Shown: in pieces, positions 1 to 8,997 of the stretch
How positions within the stretch are numbered: position 1 is the stretch's first letter
How the letters are laid out: each line of letters starts with the position of its first letter
DNA from: Tritrichomonas musculus
Lineage: Eukaryota; Parabasalia; Tritrichomonadida; Tritrichomonadidae
Length of the DNA stretch: 64,000 nt
NCBI GenBank assembly: GCA_039105265.1
Contig: JAPFFF010000011.1
Span: 124,001-188,000 of the forward strand
Reading direction: 5' to 3'
The notes under the pieces: generated by a model
The model's database searches: none
What the model saw: the letters and a program-made list of their open reading frames with translations, nothing else
What the model was told of the DNA's origin: nothing
Program-made: the position numbers and the translations under genes

Positions 1-1050
1 GATGTAGATACTCTGAAATTCTGCGTCATCTCGCTTGAAATTTGGAAGTTTTGATAGATCACCATATTTCGCATATTCTGACCAGCATTCAATAACAAGA
101 CAATCTAAAGCTATGCTGGTGTAATTATCTAAAAGTTTATCTGGGAAGTAACATTTATGCGATACAAGCCAACGCAAAATCGTTAATGAAATCTCAACTT
201 GATGAAACTTCAATTGTTTTATTTTAGACTTACTACTATTGTCGTTATTCAAATCACTTTCAATATTTTCATTATTTTGATTATTCTTAATGCTTGATTC
301 ATTTTGAATATTTTTTTCTTGATTAAAATTAACTTCTGATTCATTTTGATTGCCTTCATCATTTTCAATAATTTGACAGTTACTTTCGCACACTTTTATT
401 AAAATGTTTAGTTGTCCTTCATCTTTAGGCGGAATAAGTTTGCTATTTGATACAATTTTACTAACTAAAGTTAAAAAAGATTCGTTTCTCAAAAAAATCT
501 CATCAACTGTCTTATAATTTAGTTTGAATAATCTCCATAAAATAGAAGAATAGGTTTCGGGGTTAAGATCAATTAAAAATCCAATTGATTTAGCAGTAAT
601 TGATATTCCAATATTTTCATAACGTAACAAAAGCTCGCAGAGAAATACATCGGGATGAGGAAGCATTTTGGCTCCTCCAGCTTGCAAAAAACGAGAAAGA
701 TTGTACATATTATTTGAATCTTGAAAAGCTGCATGACGAAGCAAAGGTGCTTCAACCCATGAAAAATCTGATGAATTTTCAAGAGAACCTGAATGCGGAA
801 TAAATTGTATTGTATAACATGCGCAAGAAAGTAAAATTATCGAAATCCCTGAAGTTGCTTGCATTTTTTCCATCTTTTGGATAATACTATTGAGCGTTTG
901 AATTGGATCTTTAATACAGCAAAAAAATAAAGTTATACCAAGTTTCGAGCGTATATTCATAATTTTATTTTCAGATGATGATGGGTCTAAAACAATGTTA
1001 AAATAAATATCTAGCTGCCGAAAATCTTTGTTTTCGGAAGATGAAGACAT
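1..1050 (-). CDS. Hypothetical asparagine-rich protein, C-terminus cut by window edge
   Basis: Reading from an ATG at 1050 the frame stays open for 350 codons to the window edge, so the C-terminus is missing. The N-terminus is serine-rich (MSSSSENKDF), followed by a hydrophobic, leucine/isoleucine-rich region that looks helical. A low-complexity stretch rich in N, E and S lies around residues 225-275, and after it the protein returns to ordinary sequence (QVEISLTILRWLVSHKC). The alternation of helical segments could suit an ARM/HEAT-like scaffold, but I see no diagnostic repeat and do not recognise the family. Asparagine-rich inserts are common in AT-rich protist proteins. It is transcribed in the same direction as the coiled-coil gene that starts at 2378. 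Confidence 0.75.
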   Translation of the reverse strand, partial: MSSSSENKDFRQLDIYFNIVLDPSSSENKIMNIRSKLGITLFFCCIKDPIQTLNSIIQKMEKMQATSGISIILLSCACYTIQFIPHSGSLENSSDFSWVEAPLLRHAAFQDSNNMYNLSRFLQAGGAKMLPHPDVFLCELLLRYENIGISITAKSIGFLIDLNPETYSSILWRLFKLNYKTVDEIFLRNESFLTLVSKIVSNSKLIPPKDEGQLNILIKVCESNCQIIENDEGNQNESEVNFNQEKNIQNESSIKNNQNNENIESDLNNDNSSKSKIKQLKFHQVEISLTILRWLVSHKCYFPDKLLDNYTSIALDCLVIECWSEYAKYGDLSKLPNFKRDDAEFQSIYI

Positions 1051-1397
1051 TTTATTAATTTTTAAAGGTGAAAATAATTGTGAGCATATAGGTGAAAAAT
1101 TGATAGAATTCAAAAAAAAATTATGATTTTTTTCAATAAAAAATCTCCATTTCTTCAATAAAAAAATGTTCAATACAAATAATTTTAATTAATCAATATA
1201 TTTCCAAATATTATATCAAAAATAAATATCAATAAAATGATTAATTTAAAGAATATTAGTAAAGTTAATTAAATTTTTTAATTGAAAGCTCTTTCAAAAA
1301 AGAATTTAATCATAAGTTTCTCCATAAAGCGATAATGATAAGAATAGATATAGAGATGTGTTGTATATCTTTTTTTTAATAAGAGACAAAATATAAT
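1051..1397. other. AT-rich spacer between two minus-strand genes
   Basis: This stretch of 347 bases consists of A/T homopolymer runs and has no open frame of note. It should hold the 5' flank of the gene starting at 1050 and the 3' flank of the coiled-coil gene ending at 1398. A T-rich tract with TTTTCACCTTT lies about 20 bases before the start at 1050 on the minus strand and could be an initiator-like element; that is weak. Confidence 0.5.
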
Positions 1398-2378
1398 TTA
1401 CTCAGGGTAATAATTATTCATTCTCATCATCGGCATTTGCCTCATATCATAACCCTGTGGAGGCATCATTGATGGAGGATATCCCATCATAGATAAATCA
1501 CCGCCTGACATCATTGTCCTCTGCATCATTTCACGAGCTCTTTTTAGTTTCTCTCTTTCAGTACTAATCTGTGATACTTCATCTCGCAACTCTCTTACAA
1601 CAGACGATACTTCTGTTGCCATTGATGATCCTAAACTTCTTCTAATACTTTCTAATTCTTTAAGCATTGATTTCTCAAGATCATGATCTTGTCCATATCG
1701 TCTTCCAGCAGCTCTAGCTTTTTCTGCCATTCTTTTTTCTTTCATAAATTCATCTGTTTGTTGCTGTAGAAAGCTTTTTTCTTCTGCTAGTTGCTTTTCA
1801 CGTGCTGCAATTTCAGCTTGAAGATGTCTGATTTTTCTCTCTTCTTCGTCAATTTGACTTTGAGATAAAGCGGTCTCAGAAGCGCGAGTTGATGTTTCAT
1901 TTTTCTCTTTTCGAATCATCGCAAGAACATTTGAAAGTTGATTTTGAAAATTCGTATTTGTTGCATCAAGTTGTTGCAAAGATAATTTAATTGAATGTTC
2001 AAGGGAAACAACTTGAGAGTCGCGTGATGATCCCCTATCGCTGTTTGTATACTCTGCAACTTCTGCTTTAAATGCTCGAAGTCGTTCGCTTATTGTTGAA
2101 GTAACTGTCGTTGTTAATTGCGATAAATCTCTTTCTTGCTGTGATCGTATTGCGGCAATTTGAGCTGACACAGAAGACCTAACTGTACGAAGAACTTCTG
2201 TTTTTATTTTATCCAGTGCATCTTGAAGTCTGGCTGCAGTTCTATCACTACGCTGATATGATTCAACAATATTTCGTGCTTCAGAAATAAGTTCTGTCCT
2301 AAGGCTATTAACTTTGTCATCAATTGTTTGTTGAAGTCTCTTTTCTAGAGCATCAAGTTGGTCTTGAGAAATTGCCAT
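1398..2378 (-). CDS. Coiled-coil protein, 326 residues
   Basis: The product begins MAISQDQLDALEKRLQQ and is almost wholly predicted coiled coil from residue 5 to about 285: heptad-like spacing of L, I and V among E, K, R, Q, with a strongly charged stretch around residues 175-235. The last 40 residues switch to a methionine/proline/glycine-rich tail (MMSGGDLSMMGYPPSMMPPQ) of low complexity. There is no recognisable enzymatic domain. A cytoskeletal or scaffold role would be usual for such a protein but is inference. It is divergently arranged with the PUF gene, the start codons being about 205 bases apart. Confidence 0.8.
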   Translation of the reverse strand: MAISQDQLDALEKRLQQTIDDKVNSLRTELISEARNIVESYQRSDRTAARLQDALDKIKTEVLRTVRSSVSAQIAAIRSQQERDLSQLTTTVTSTISERLRAFKAEVAEYTNSDRGSSRDSQVVSLEHSIKLSLQQLDATNTNFQNQLSNVLAMIRKEKNETSTRASETALSQSQIDEEERKIRHLQAEIAAREKQLAEEKSFLQQQTDEFMKEKRMAEKARAAGRRYGQDHDLEKSMLKELESIRRSLGSSMATEVSSVVRELRDEVSQISTEREKLKRAREMMQRTMMSGGDLSMMGYPPSMMPPQGYDMRQMPMMRMNNYYPE

Positions 2379-2583
2379 TGAACAAAAATTCTCTCTAGAT
2401 TTAATAAACGTAAAAATGTATAAAAGTTTCTAGGTAAATTATTTCGCCTTAAAATTGAATGTCGAAAATATAAACTTTTTGAAATGTTTTAGAAAAATAT
2501 CATCAGAATTTTTTGAATGCAAATTTGTCACTTTTTTTACTTTCATAATTTCTTATATAAGACTTTAAGAGAATTATTATCGA
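2379..2583. promoter_or_regulatory. Divergent intergenic region between coiled-coil and PUF genes
   Basis: About 205 AT-rich bases separate two outward-facing start codons, so both promoters must lie here if neither starts farther away. TCACTTTTTT near 2528 and TTTCATAATTT near 2543 both fit the degenerate trichomonad initiator consensus TCAYWW on the PUF side. These are weak matches in such AT-rich sequence, and no transcript start is visible. Confidence 0.3.
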
Positions 2584-3996
2584 ATGCTTAACGAAAGTGT
2601 CATCAAGCCACTTTCTTCTAATCTTTTTATTAACTCGTCACCTATTGCTCGCCACTATTCTAGTTATAACTCGTTTTCTAATAAGAATTCTAACCAAAAC
2701 TTCAATCATTCTGATGCAAACGTTAATATAAATCAAATGCCTGTTCATTTGATTTCATCTGACCTTTGGGAAGCAATAACTGGAGAACATCTTTCGCCTA
2801 TTTCAATATGCCAAATATTATCTTATTACTTGCCTTTAACCGCTACGCATCCAAATCAAAATGGCGCTAATTTTTCTTCTACAGATAATAACATGAATAA
2901 TGCGAATAATTTTCATTATAATAATCGAAACAGCAGTTTTGAAACTGGCAATGGCCAATCACTGCAGGGAATTCAATATGTGGTGATGTCGAAAGATCGT
3001 TTGGGAAGCAGAAATTTGCAGCAGCAACTAGAAGAAGGTAATAAAGAAGAACGGTCCATAATTTTTGATGCTCTATATCCAAGCTTTACCGATCTTGTTA
3101 GTGATCAGGCTGCTAATTTTGTAATCCAAAAACTATGTGAAGTAACAACTCCTGAACAGCACAAAAAAATGCTTCAATTTTTCTTAAGTCATATTGAAAG
3201 CGTTGTTGATCAGCCCAATAGCTGTCGTGTTCTACAAAGGTTCATAGAATGCAACAGTTCTGGGACAGAAGCCATTTCAAATGTTGAAAAAATATTTGAT
3301 GCAGTCAAAAAAGCTCCTGGACTTTTAAATCTTTGTTTTTCCCAGAATGGAAATCATATTGTTCAAAGATTTATCGAACTTCTTCCAGATCGAACAAATG
3401 AAGTTATTCGATGCATTATTCCACATTTGGTTGATCTTGCAGGCGACAACTGTGGATGTCGTGTCGTGCAACGACTTTTTGAAAGATATAGTGTTGATAT
3501 ATTAGCGCCTCTTGTTGATGAAGTACTCAAGCATTCAGCATCCTTAGCAACTAATCAATATGGCAATTATGTTGTTCAAAATATTCTTGAGGCAAAACGG
3601 CCTGAACATATATCAAGATTGATTAGTAATTTTAAAGGCCATTTTTACAATTTTTCAATGCACAAGTTTGCTTCTAACGTTGTTGAAAAAGTCATTCGTG
3701 CTGCTGATGGTTATGAACAGCAAATAATATTTAATGAAATACTCGGTGGAAATGAAGATGATAATAGCTATAATCATGGTAAATCAAGTAATAAAAGATA
3801 TAAAGAAGATAGAATTTTGAATATGATTATGGATCAATTTGGAAATTATGTGATGCAAAGAATAATTGAGTTCGGATCAGAAAGCCAGCAAAACACTATT
3901 GCAAATGTTGTGTATAATAATTATGATTCTTTGATTACTATAAATTTTGCAAAACATGTCATTTCCAAGCTTGAGGAAATTGGCTTTCAATTTTGA
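2584..3996 (+). CDS. PUF-family (Pumilio) RNA-binding protein
   Basis: PUF proteins bind short motifs in mRNA 3' UTRs and repress or localise the message. The first ~130 residues are N/S-rich and low complexity, and the rest is a PUF domain with eight repeats. The base-contacting triplets are visible: repeat 1 S142-R143-Q146, 2 N178-F179-Q182, 3 C214-R215-Q218, 4 N257-H258-Q261, 5 C292-R293-Q296, 6 N328-Y329-Q332, 7 S364-N365-E368, 8 N421-Y422-Q425. That order is the same as in human/fly Pumilio, so the established code predicts the element 5'-UGUAUAUA-3'. A charged N/K-rich insert at about 389-409 lies between repeats 7 and 8. The last 20 residues form a capping helix-like segment. 470 residues is compact for the family. 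Confidence 0.95.
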   Translation: MLNESVIKPLSSNLFINSSPIARHYSSYNSFSNKNSNQNFNHSDANVNINQMPVHLISSDLWEAITGEHLSPISICQILSYYLPLTATHPNQNGANFSSTDNNMNNANNFHYNNRNSSFETGNGQSLQGIQYVVMSKDRLGSRNLQQQLEEGNKEERSIIFDALYPSFTDLVSDQAANFVIQKLCEVTTPEQHKKMLQFFLSHIESVVDQPNSCRVLQRFIECNSSGTEAISNVEKIFDAVKKAPGLLNLCFSQNGNHIVQRFIELLPDRTNEVIRCIIPHLVDLAGDNCGCRVVQRLFERYSVDILAPLVDEVLKHSASLATNQYGNYVVQNILEAKRPEHISRLISNFKGHFYNFSMHKFASNVVEKVIRAADGYEQQIIFNEILGGNEDDNSYNHGKSSNKRYKEDRILNMIMDQFGNYVMQRIIEFGSESQQNTIANVVYNNYDSLITINFAKHVISKLEEIGFQF

Positions 3997-4819
3997 ATGT
4001 TTTTAATAAAATATCCGAAATTAACTTCTATTGCTTTTTACTTTTCTTAATGTTCAAATGACAATCCAAGTATACAAATTTAAAAAAACCCGAGGCCAAT
4101 ATTTTTATATTTGTTTAAAAATATAATTGTCTTAAGGGCGTATGTCTAATTCGACGAGATTTCTCAAATATTTTTATCTTTTTTGAATATTTTGGGGAAA
4201 ATGAAATGTATGTTTAAAATACTATGTTATTTATAGATTGATAATATCAAAAAAAAATGTTTTTTGCATCATTTTGCCATTTTTTTATTCAAATATTATC
4301 ATTTTTGACTAGGCCTTATTTTTTTTACATTAGAAATACTATAAACGTCTTTTTAACGTCTTTTTTCATAAAATAACGATTTTTTGATTTGTAGTATTAA
4401 TGAAACTTTTTGAATGCGAATAAATTTTTATTTATTTTATGAAGAATCAAAAATAATATTATTTAATTTGAAAAACAGTTTACTATTTAATCTTTTTATT
4501 TTTAAATTATTTAAAACATTTTTAATATAAAAAAATAATTGTAGATCAAGATAAAAATATAAAACTAATATCGAGAAAATAACGTATTTACAATTGTAAT
4601 TACAATTGTAATTTTTAAACGGACAAGTTGTATACAATTGTAAATACAAAAACCAAGGCTTATTTTTGACCTAAAAATTTTTCATAACTTAGAAGTATTG
4701 AAAGATAAATTCAAATTTTACAACTTTTTTGGGACATGCGTACTTAACAAAAACTAATTATTAATGATATTCATGTATAATAAAAAAGAATCTTTTTTTT
4801 CGATTGCATTCAAATTTGA

Positions 4820-5118
4820 AAAAACATGTTTCGAAATTGTTAAAAGTATTTGCGTTTTGTTCTTCGTATTTAATCGAATCTGATTCTTTGGAACTTGCTG
4901 TGATGTTTGTTTGTTTATCTGTTTGCTTGTGAGTGTCTGTAGTGTGATTTGAGAAACATGTTTCGAAATTGTTAAAAGCATTTGCGTGTTGTTCTTCGTA
5001 TTTAATCGAATCTGATTCTTTGGAACTTGCTGTGATGTTTGTTTGTTTATCTGTTTGTTTGTGAGTGTCTGTAGTGTGATTTGAGAAACATGTTTCGAAA
5101 TTGTTAAAAGCATTTGCT
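4820..5118. repeat. Tandem repeat with 132-bp unit, about 2.2 copies
   Basis: The landmark AAACATGTTTCGAAATTGTT recurs at 4822, 4954 and 5086, exactly 132 bases apart each time. The unit also carries the repeated words TTCGTATTTAATCGAATCTG and TTGTTTATCTGTTTG. Because 132 is divisible by three, the minus-strand frame stays open through the array and would encode a 44-residue repeat (KHVSQITLQTLT...KNQIRLNTKN). That could be chance, and no flanking coding sequence supports it. The copies differ by only a few bases, so the expansion is recent. Confidence 0.8.
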
Positions 5119-5384
5119 TATTGTGTCCAATAATAACTATTCTGGTGTTAGCCTAAATAAAAAATGAAAATAAACGTATCATATTAAATATAAGATTCTT
5201 TAAGTAGTATACTACTTTTTTTCTCAAAATAAACGTCTTTAGATATCATGAAAACATATTTATCTCCAAATTTATAGTGTAAAATCAATAAATTTTATCT
5301 TGATTTTGAATTTAAATATTTATGTAAAATTATAGAATATAATATAAATATGTATCATTTCGAATAAAAGTTTTTACTATCAGA

Positions 5385-5398
5385 CCCCCCCCCCCCCC
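5385..5398. repeat. Fourteen-base C homopolymer
   Basis: A run of 14 C followed by TCCCCTACC stands out in sequence that is otherwise nearly all A/T. It may be a slippage-prone tract or a sequencing/assembly-fragile site. No coding context. Confidence 0.8.
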
Positions 5399-6589
5399 TC
5401 CCCTACCATTTTACTTTTTTCTTCTCCATTTTGAATGCTAAAAAAAAAAGTCGATTGATAATGGTGAAAAAATAGGTGAAAAAAATGGTAGGGGTTTTTT
5501 TCCTCATACTATACATATTTTTATAAACGTTAAAAATGTAAAGTAGGTCCGCACCTCTGTTTTTTTTCACATTTTGGAAAAAATTTGGCAATTCAGTTAA
5601 ATTTTATTTATTATATTATAATATATATCTTTATATTTATTTTTAATCAATTTAAAAAAATAAAATTCACATTTTACTGGAGCATCACCATTATTTTTAT
5701 ATTTTATTATTTTTTAGAAATTGAAACAAATATTTGGATTAATATGATGACAGAAGCTATCATTTTTTTATTTTTTATTAATATATATAGTACATAAATA
5801 ATAATATATGCAAATAAAAATTCATTTATAAATATTATAAAAAGATATACACTCAAAAAATATTTGAATTATAAAAATTGATAAGTTTATCTTTTTCTTT
5901 TGTTTAGTTTATACGTTATTCTATGAATTTTTTGTAAAAATATAAAATTTATTATTAGAAAAAGTGAATGCTTTTTCAGGGGCTTTTTCTCTTTTATATA
6001 TAACCGCTATTTTTCATTTAAAATAAACCATACAAAATGATACTCAGAAAATATATTCAAAATTTTGAATTCAAACCGTATTATTAAAAAATGTATTATC
6101 TCAATATATAACATAAATTTAAATATCTAAATATTATAATAACATTAATATAAATATATAAACAATATATAATCAAATAAAACAAATAAAAACACTATTT
6201 TAATATAAATATATTTGTTTTAAAATTTGTATTATGATATTATTTTCTGTTATATTATTATATCTTATTGATGATTTAATAATATTTATTTAAAAATAAA
6301 AAAAAATGTAAACAAATAACTATACAAATAAATAGATAATAATTATATTATATAACATATTAAATAATCAAGTATTTATTATTAAATAATTAAATGATAT
6401 TACACAAATTTTGTGAGATATTGGATTCTTTTCTCAATTTGTAAATTGTCATATTCTATAAATATACATAAATAAATGAAAACATACAAGAAACTATTTT
6501 TTTAAACTTACTTGAGATTATCATAAAATGAAATAGTCAAGCCTAAGGAGCTTTATTTTGATTAATCAACAGAATCTAATCTATTAATT

Positions 6590-6915
6590 CTATGTTTAGT
6601 CGACAACAGTCCCAAAATTCATTTCTTAAAACACATATTAAGACATCAAAAGGCCAAAAACTTCAGAAAAAAAAGATCAAAATTCATCTTTGTTGAATCC
6701 AATAATTATTCTGGATTCTCAATTAAAAGAAATGAAAACTCTCTTTGAAATTCAAAATTTCAAAATGAATCATAAGTAATGATCGTTTAAAAAGCATACT
6801 TTGCAGCTCTAAAAAGAGCTTTTAGTGAATAATCAACACTTTTATTAGCCAATTCTCAAATTGAAAAGAGATGGCATTCGATTCAAAAAAGAAAATGATC
6901 AATTGCGTATGTAAA
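6590..6915 (+). pseudogene. Possible relic of a coiled-coil protein gene
   Basis: Fragments of protein-like sequence appear in shifting frames: a piece reading LKEMKTLFEIQNFKMNHK and, farther on, a piece resembling LLLANSQIEK(R)WHSIQK, broken by stops and frame changes. The composition (E, K, Q, L, N) resembles the coiled-coil front half of the transposase-like relic at 11298, so this may be a second decayed member of that family. The evidence is only residual coding texture; no intact domain can be claimed. Confidence 0.25.
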
Positions 6916-7230
6916 TAGTTAAAACCCAAGAGTATTAAATATAAAAAAAGCATGTTTTATTTTATTTTAATTTTTTCAATTATATTCCTATTCAAAAAAA
7001 TTCAATGACAACTGAAAAATAAAAACATATATTTATCTGCGATCAACAAATAAATACTTATAAATAATTAATAATTCCAATTAATATTATATTATAAATA
7101 TAATATATCAAATAAAAGAATTTTTATTTCTAACAAAACTCAACCCACCTTTGAATTTCCTCACTCTTTATGGCAGGTAATAAACTTTTTGAATACTCCC
7201 TTCTTTTTAAATCTAGTTTATTCTGGTGAT

Positions 7231-8997
7231 ATGCAGAAAAGTTATTGTTTCTCTATTTCCCTTTTAGACTTTGCTTTACTTGAAGGCGTTTTATTTTTAT
7301 GTGAATTTATACAATTACTAAATGGAGAGAAACAATTCAATTTTTTCTTTCATCTATTATTTTTCTCGATAAATAATGTATTTATTTCGATATTTAAGCA
7401 ATATTCGTCCGATACAAGCACTCAATTCAAAAATAATTTATTAAAATTTTCATTTCCCAAATTTTTTAATTTCTTTATTATCGTATATCATTTTGTTGAA
7501 ACAGGATCCTATGTTTTTTCCAAGCATGATATAGATTTTCAAGTTCTTTCATCATTTTCACTCGGATACGTATTCAAACAACATATTGATTTTCTTTTTT
7601 ATTTTCTCATCTTATTTTTCTTTATTCTTTTTATAATATCAATTCAAACTAATCGCATTATCTACCAATTTTTATTCAGTTTTCTCCTCATATTATCCAT
7701 ATTCGATATCGTTTTATTTTTCCCCTTTTTCATCATCGCCTACCGCTCCCTCTACCCATTCAACGACGTCAGATTCCACGACTATCCCCTTCTTGTCCAG
7801 TACAGCAAATATCCAGCCACAACAACTCTTCGCTCAGACTACTCTGAAATTTTTGAATCACCAAATGTCCGCTCACATTCAAAAAGTTTAATTAACATAC
7901 ACAACAAGAATAAGCTTCGTACGAAGCCCCCAACACCGTTTAACCTCACTTCACCTCACCTTCGTCCTAAACGGAACTTGATCATCATCCAGATGGAGTC
8001 CCTTGAGCTACAGTCTCTTGGCGCTTTCAACAGTCGAGTGCGCACAATGATGCCATTTTTATCAAACTTTTCTCAACGTGGCACTTTTATGGAAAACGTC
8101 GAGCCGCAGCCTTTCACACTCTGGACTGCAGGCAGCATCTTCTCCACTCACTGTGGCCTTCCTCACGTCATCAGCGACCAAATTTGGAGGGCCATGTCGA
8201 CAAAGTACATCTCTAAGTGGCCAAAACTTCCGTGCCTTCCTCACCACTTTTTAAATGTCGGTTACAACTTGTACTTTTCAACTGCCGGCGACATGAGTCT
8301 GATGGGCATCACTGATTTCTTCAAGCAGAGCGGCTTTGAGACTGAAGATGCATCAGTGCACCATTTCATACACGACTATGATTTCTACAATTACGCCACT
8401 CAACGGTTATTTAAGGTGAAAATCGACAGTACCCAAAATGTCGACCATTTAATCAAGAGGTTCACTGTGAAGGAGCCCTTTTTGTACATCTTTAACAATG
8501 AGGACACGCACCCATTCTTCTATGTTGACAAGCGCTGCAAACCAAACAAGAAAGCTGGAAACCTAGAGAATAGTGTCAACTGCCTCGATAAGTTGCTCAA
8601 GATCTTCTTCGAGGCCTTCGAGAAGAGCGATTTTTTTGAAAGAACAGATGTGCTTATGTACGGCGATCATCCAGCTTACGGAAATCAGAATAAGTACTAC
8701 AGGGATCCGCGCAAGATGTTGATGTTCTTCCCTTACTTGGAGAAGAGGAGGATAAAGAAGAAGGTGACTTTGTACGACGTGGCGCCGACAATCCTCGATA
8801 TGATGGGAATGGAGTACTTCCCGCCGTACCCTTACGGAGCAAACATGTTCGATGACGAGGTCGTTGGAAACTTCCCGAAGAACGACGAGTTCAATTTCAT
8901 CTATGCGAAGATCCTAGACAAGTCGAACCAGAACTTAAAGTGCTTCCAAAAGGGAATATGCGGTGATAACTGGCAATATTACAGAACACGTGTTTAA
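7231..8997 (+). CDS. Membrane-anchored LTA-synthase-like / sulfatase-fold phosphotransferase or hydrolase
   Basis: The front ~190 residues are very hydrophobic with several predicted transmembrane helices, and the rest is an alkaline-phosphatase-superfamily (sulfatase/LTA-synthase-like) domain facing lumen or cell exterior. Visible metal and active-site motifs, in order: NLIIIQMESLELQSLG (metal-binding E), the nucleophile region FTLWTAGSIFSTHCGLP, HPFF after NNEDT, and DVLMYGDHPAYG near the end (metal-binding D and H). Bacterial relatives transfer glycerol-phosphate or phosphoethanolamine to surface glycans; the substrate here is unknown. The open frame extends upstream to 7075, but the first in-frame ATG is at 7231, giving 588 residues; an ATG at 7170 is in another frame. 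The front is AT-rich while the catalytic part from about 7.73 kb is clearly richer in G and C, which is odd within one gene. Confidence 0.85.
   Translation: MQKSYCFSISLLDFALLEGVLFLCEFIQLLNGEKQFNFFFHLLFFSINNVFISIFKQYSSDTSTQFKNNLLKFSFPKFFNFFIIVYHFVETGSYVFSKHDIDFQVLSSFSLGYVFKQHIDFLFYFLILFFFILFIISIQTNRIIYQFLFSFLLILSIFDIVLFFPFFIIAYRSLYPFNDVRFHDYPLLVQYSKYPATTTLRSDYSEIFESPNVRSHSKSLINIHNKNKLRTKPPTPFNLTSPHLRPKRNLIIIQMESLELQSLGAFNSRVRTMMPFLSNFSQRGTFMENVEPQPFTLWTAGSIFSTHCGLPHVISDQIWRAMSTKYISKWPKLPCLPHHFLNVGYNLYFSTAGDMSLMGITDFFKQSGFETEDASVHHFIHDYDFYNYATQRLFKVKIDSTQNVDHLIKRFTVKEPFLYIFNNEDTHPFFYVDKRCKPNKKAGNLENSVNCLDKLLKIFFEAFEKSDFFERTDVLMYGDHPAYGNQNKYYRDPRKMLMFFPYLEKRRIKKKVTLYDVAPTILDMMGMEYFPPYPYGANMFDDEVVGNFPKNDEFNFIYAKILDKSNQNLKCFQKGICGDNWQYYRTRV

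Larger units (their letters stand above)
3997..7230. other. Gene-poor, very AT-rich spacer with repeats and a relic
   Basis: More than 3 kb separates the PUF stop from the next credible start codon. Apart from the 132-bp tandem repeat, a C homopolymer and a decayed coiled-coil relic near 6.6-6.9 kb (listed separately) I see only A/T-rich sequence with short chance frames. Short frames around 5.4-5.8 kb translate to low-complexity F/I/Y/K strings and are not credible genes. The final part should include the promoter of the LTA-synthase-like gene. Confidence 0.6.

Noticed and set aside
573-803. Two short overlapping frames on opposite strands inside the first gene
   Set aside because: They lie within the continuous 350-codon minus-strand frame 1-1050 and have no coding texture of their own.
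5403-5797. Short low-complexity frames rich in F, I, Y and K
   Set aside because: They are what random A/T-rich DNA yields; starts are weak and no homologous pattern is seen.
7170-7230. Spliced start for the LTA-synthase-like gene using the ATG at 7170 and a short intron
   Set aside because: GGTAATAA...TCTAG does not fit the conserved trichomonad intron ends and branch motif, so a simple start at 7231 is preferred.
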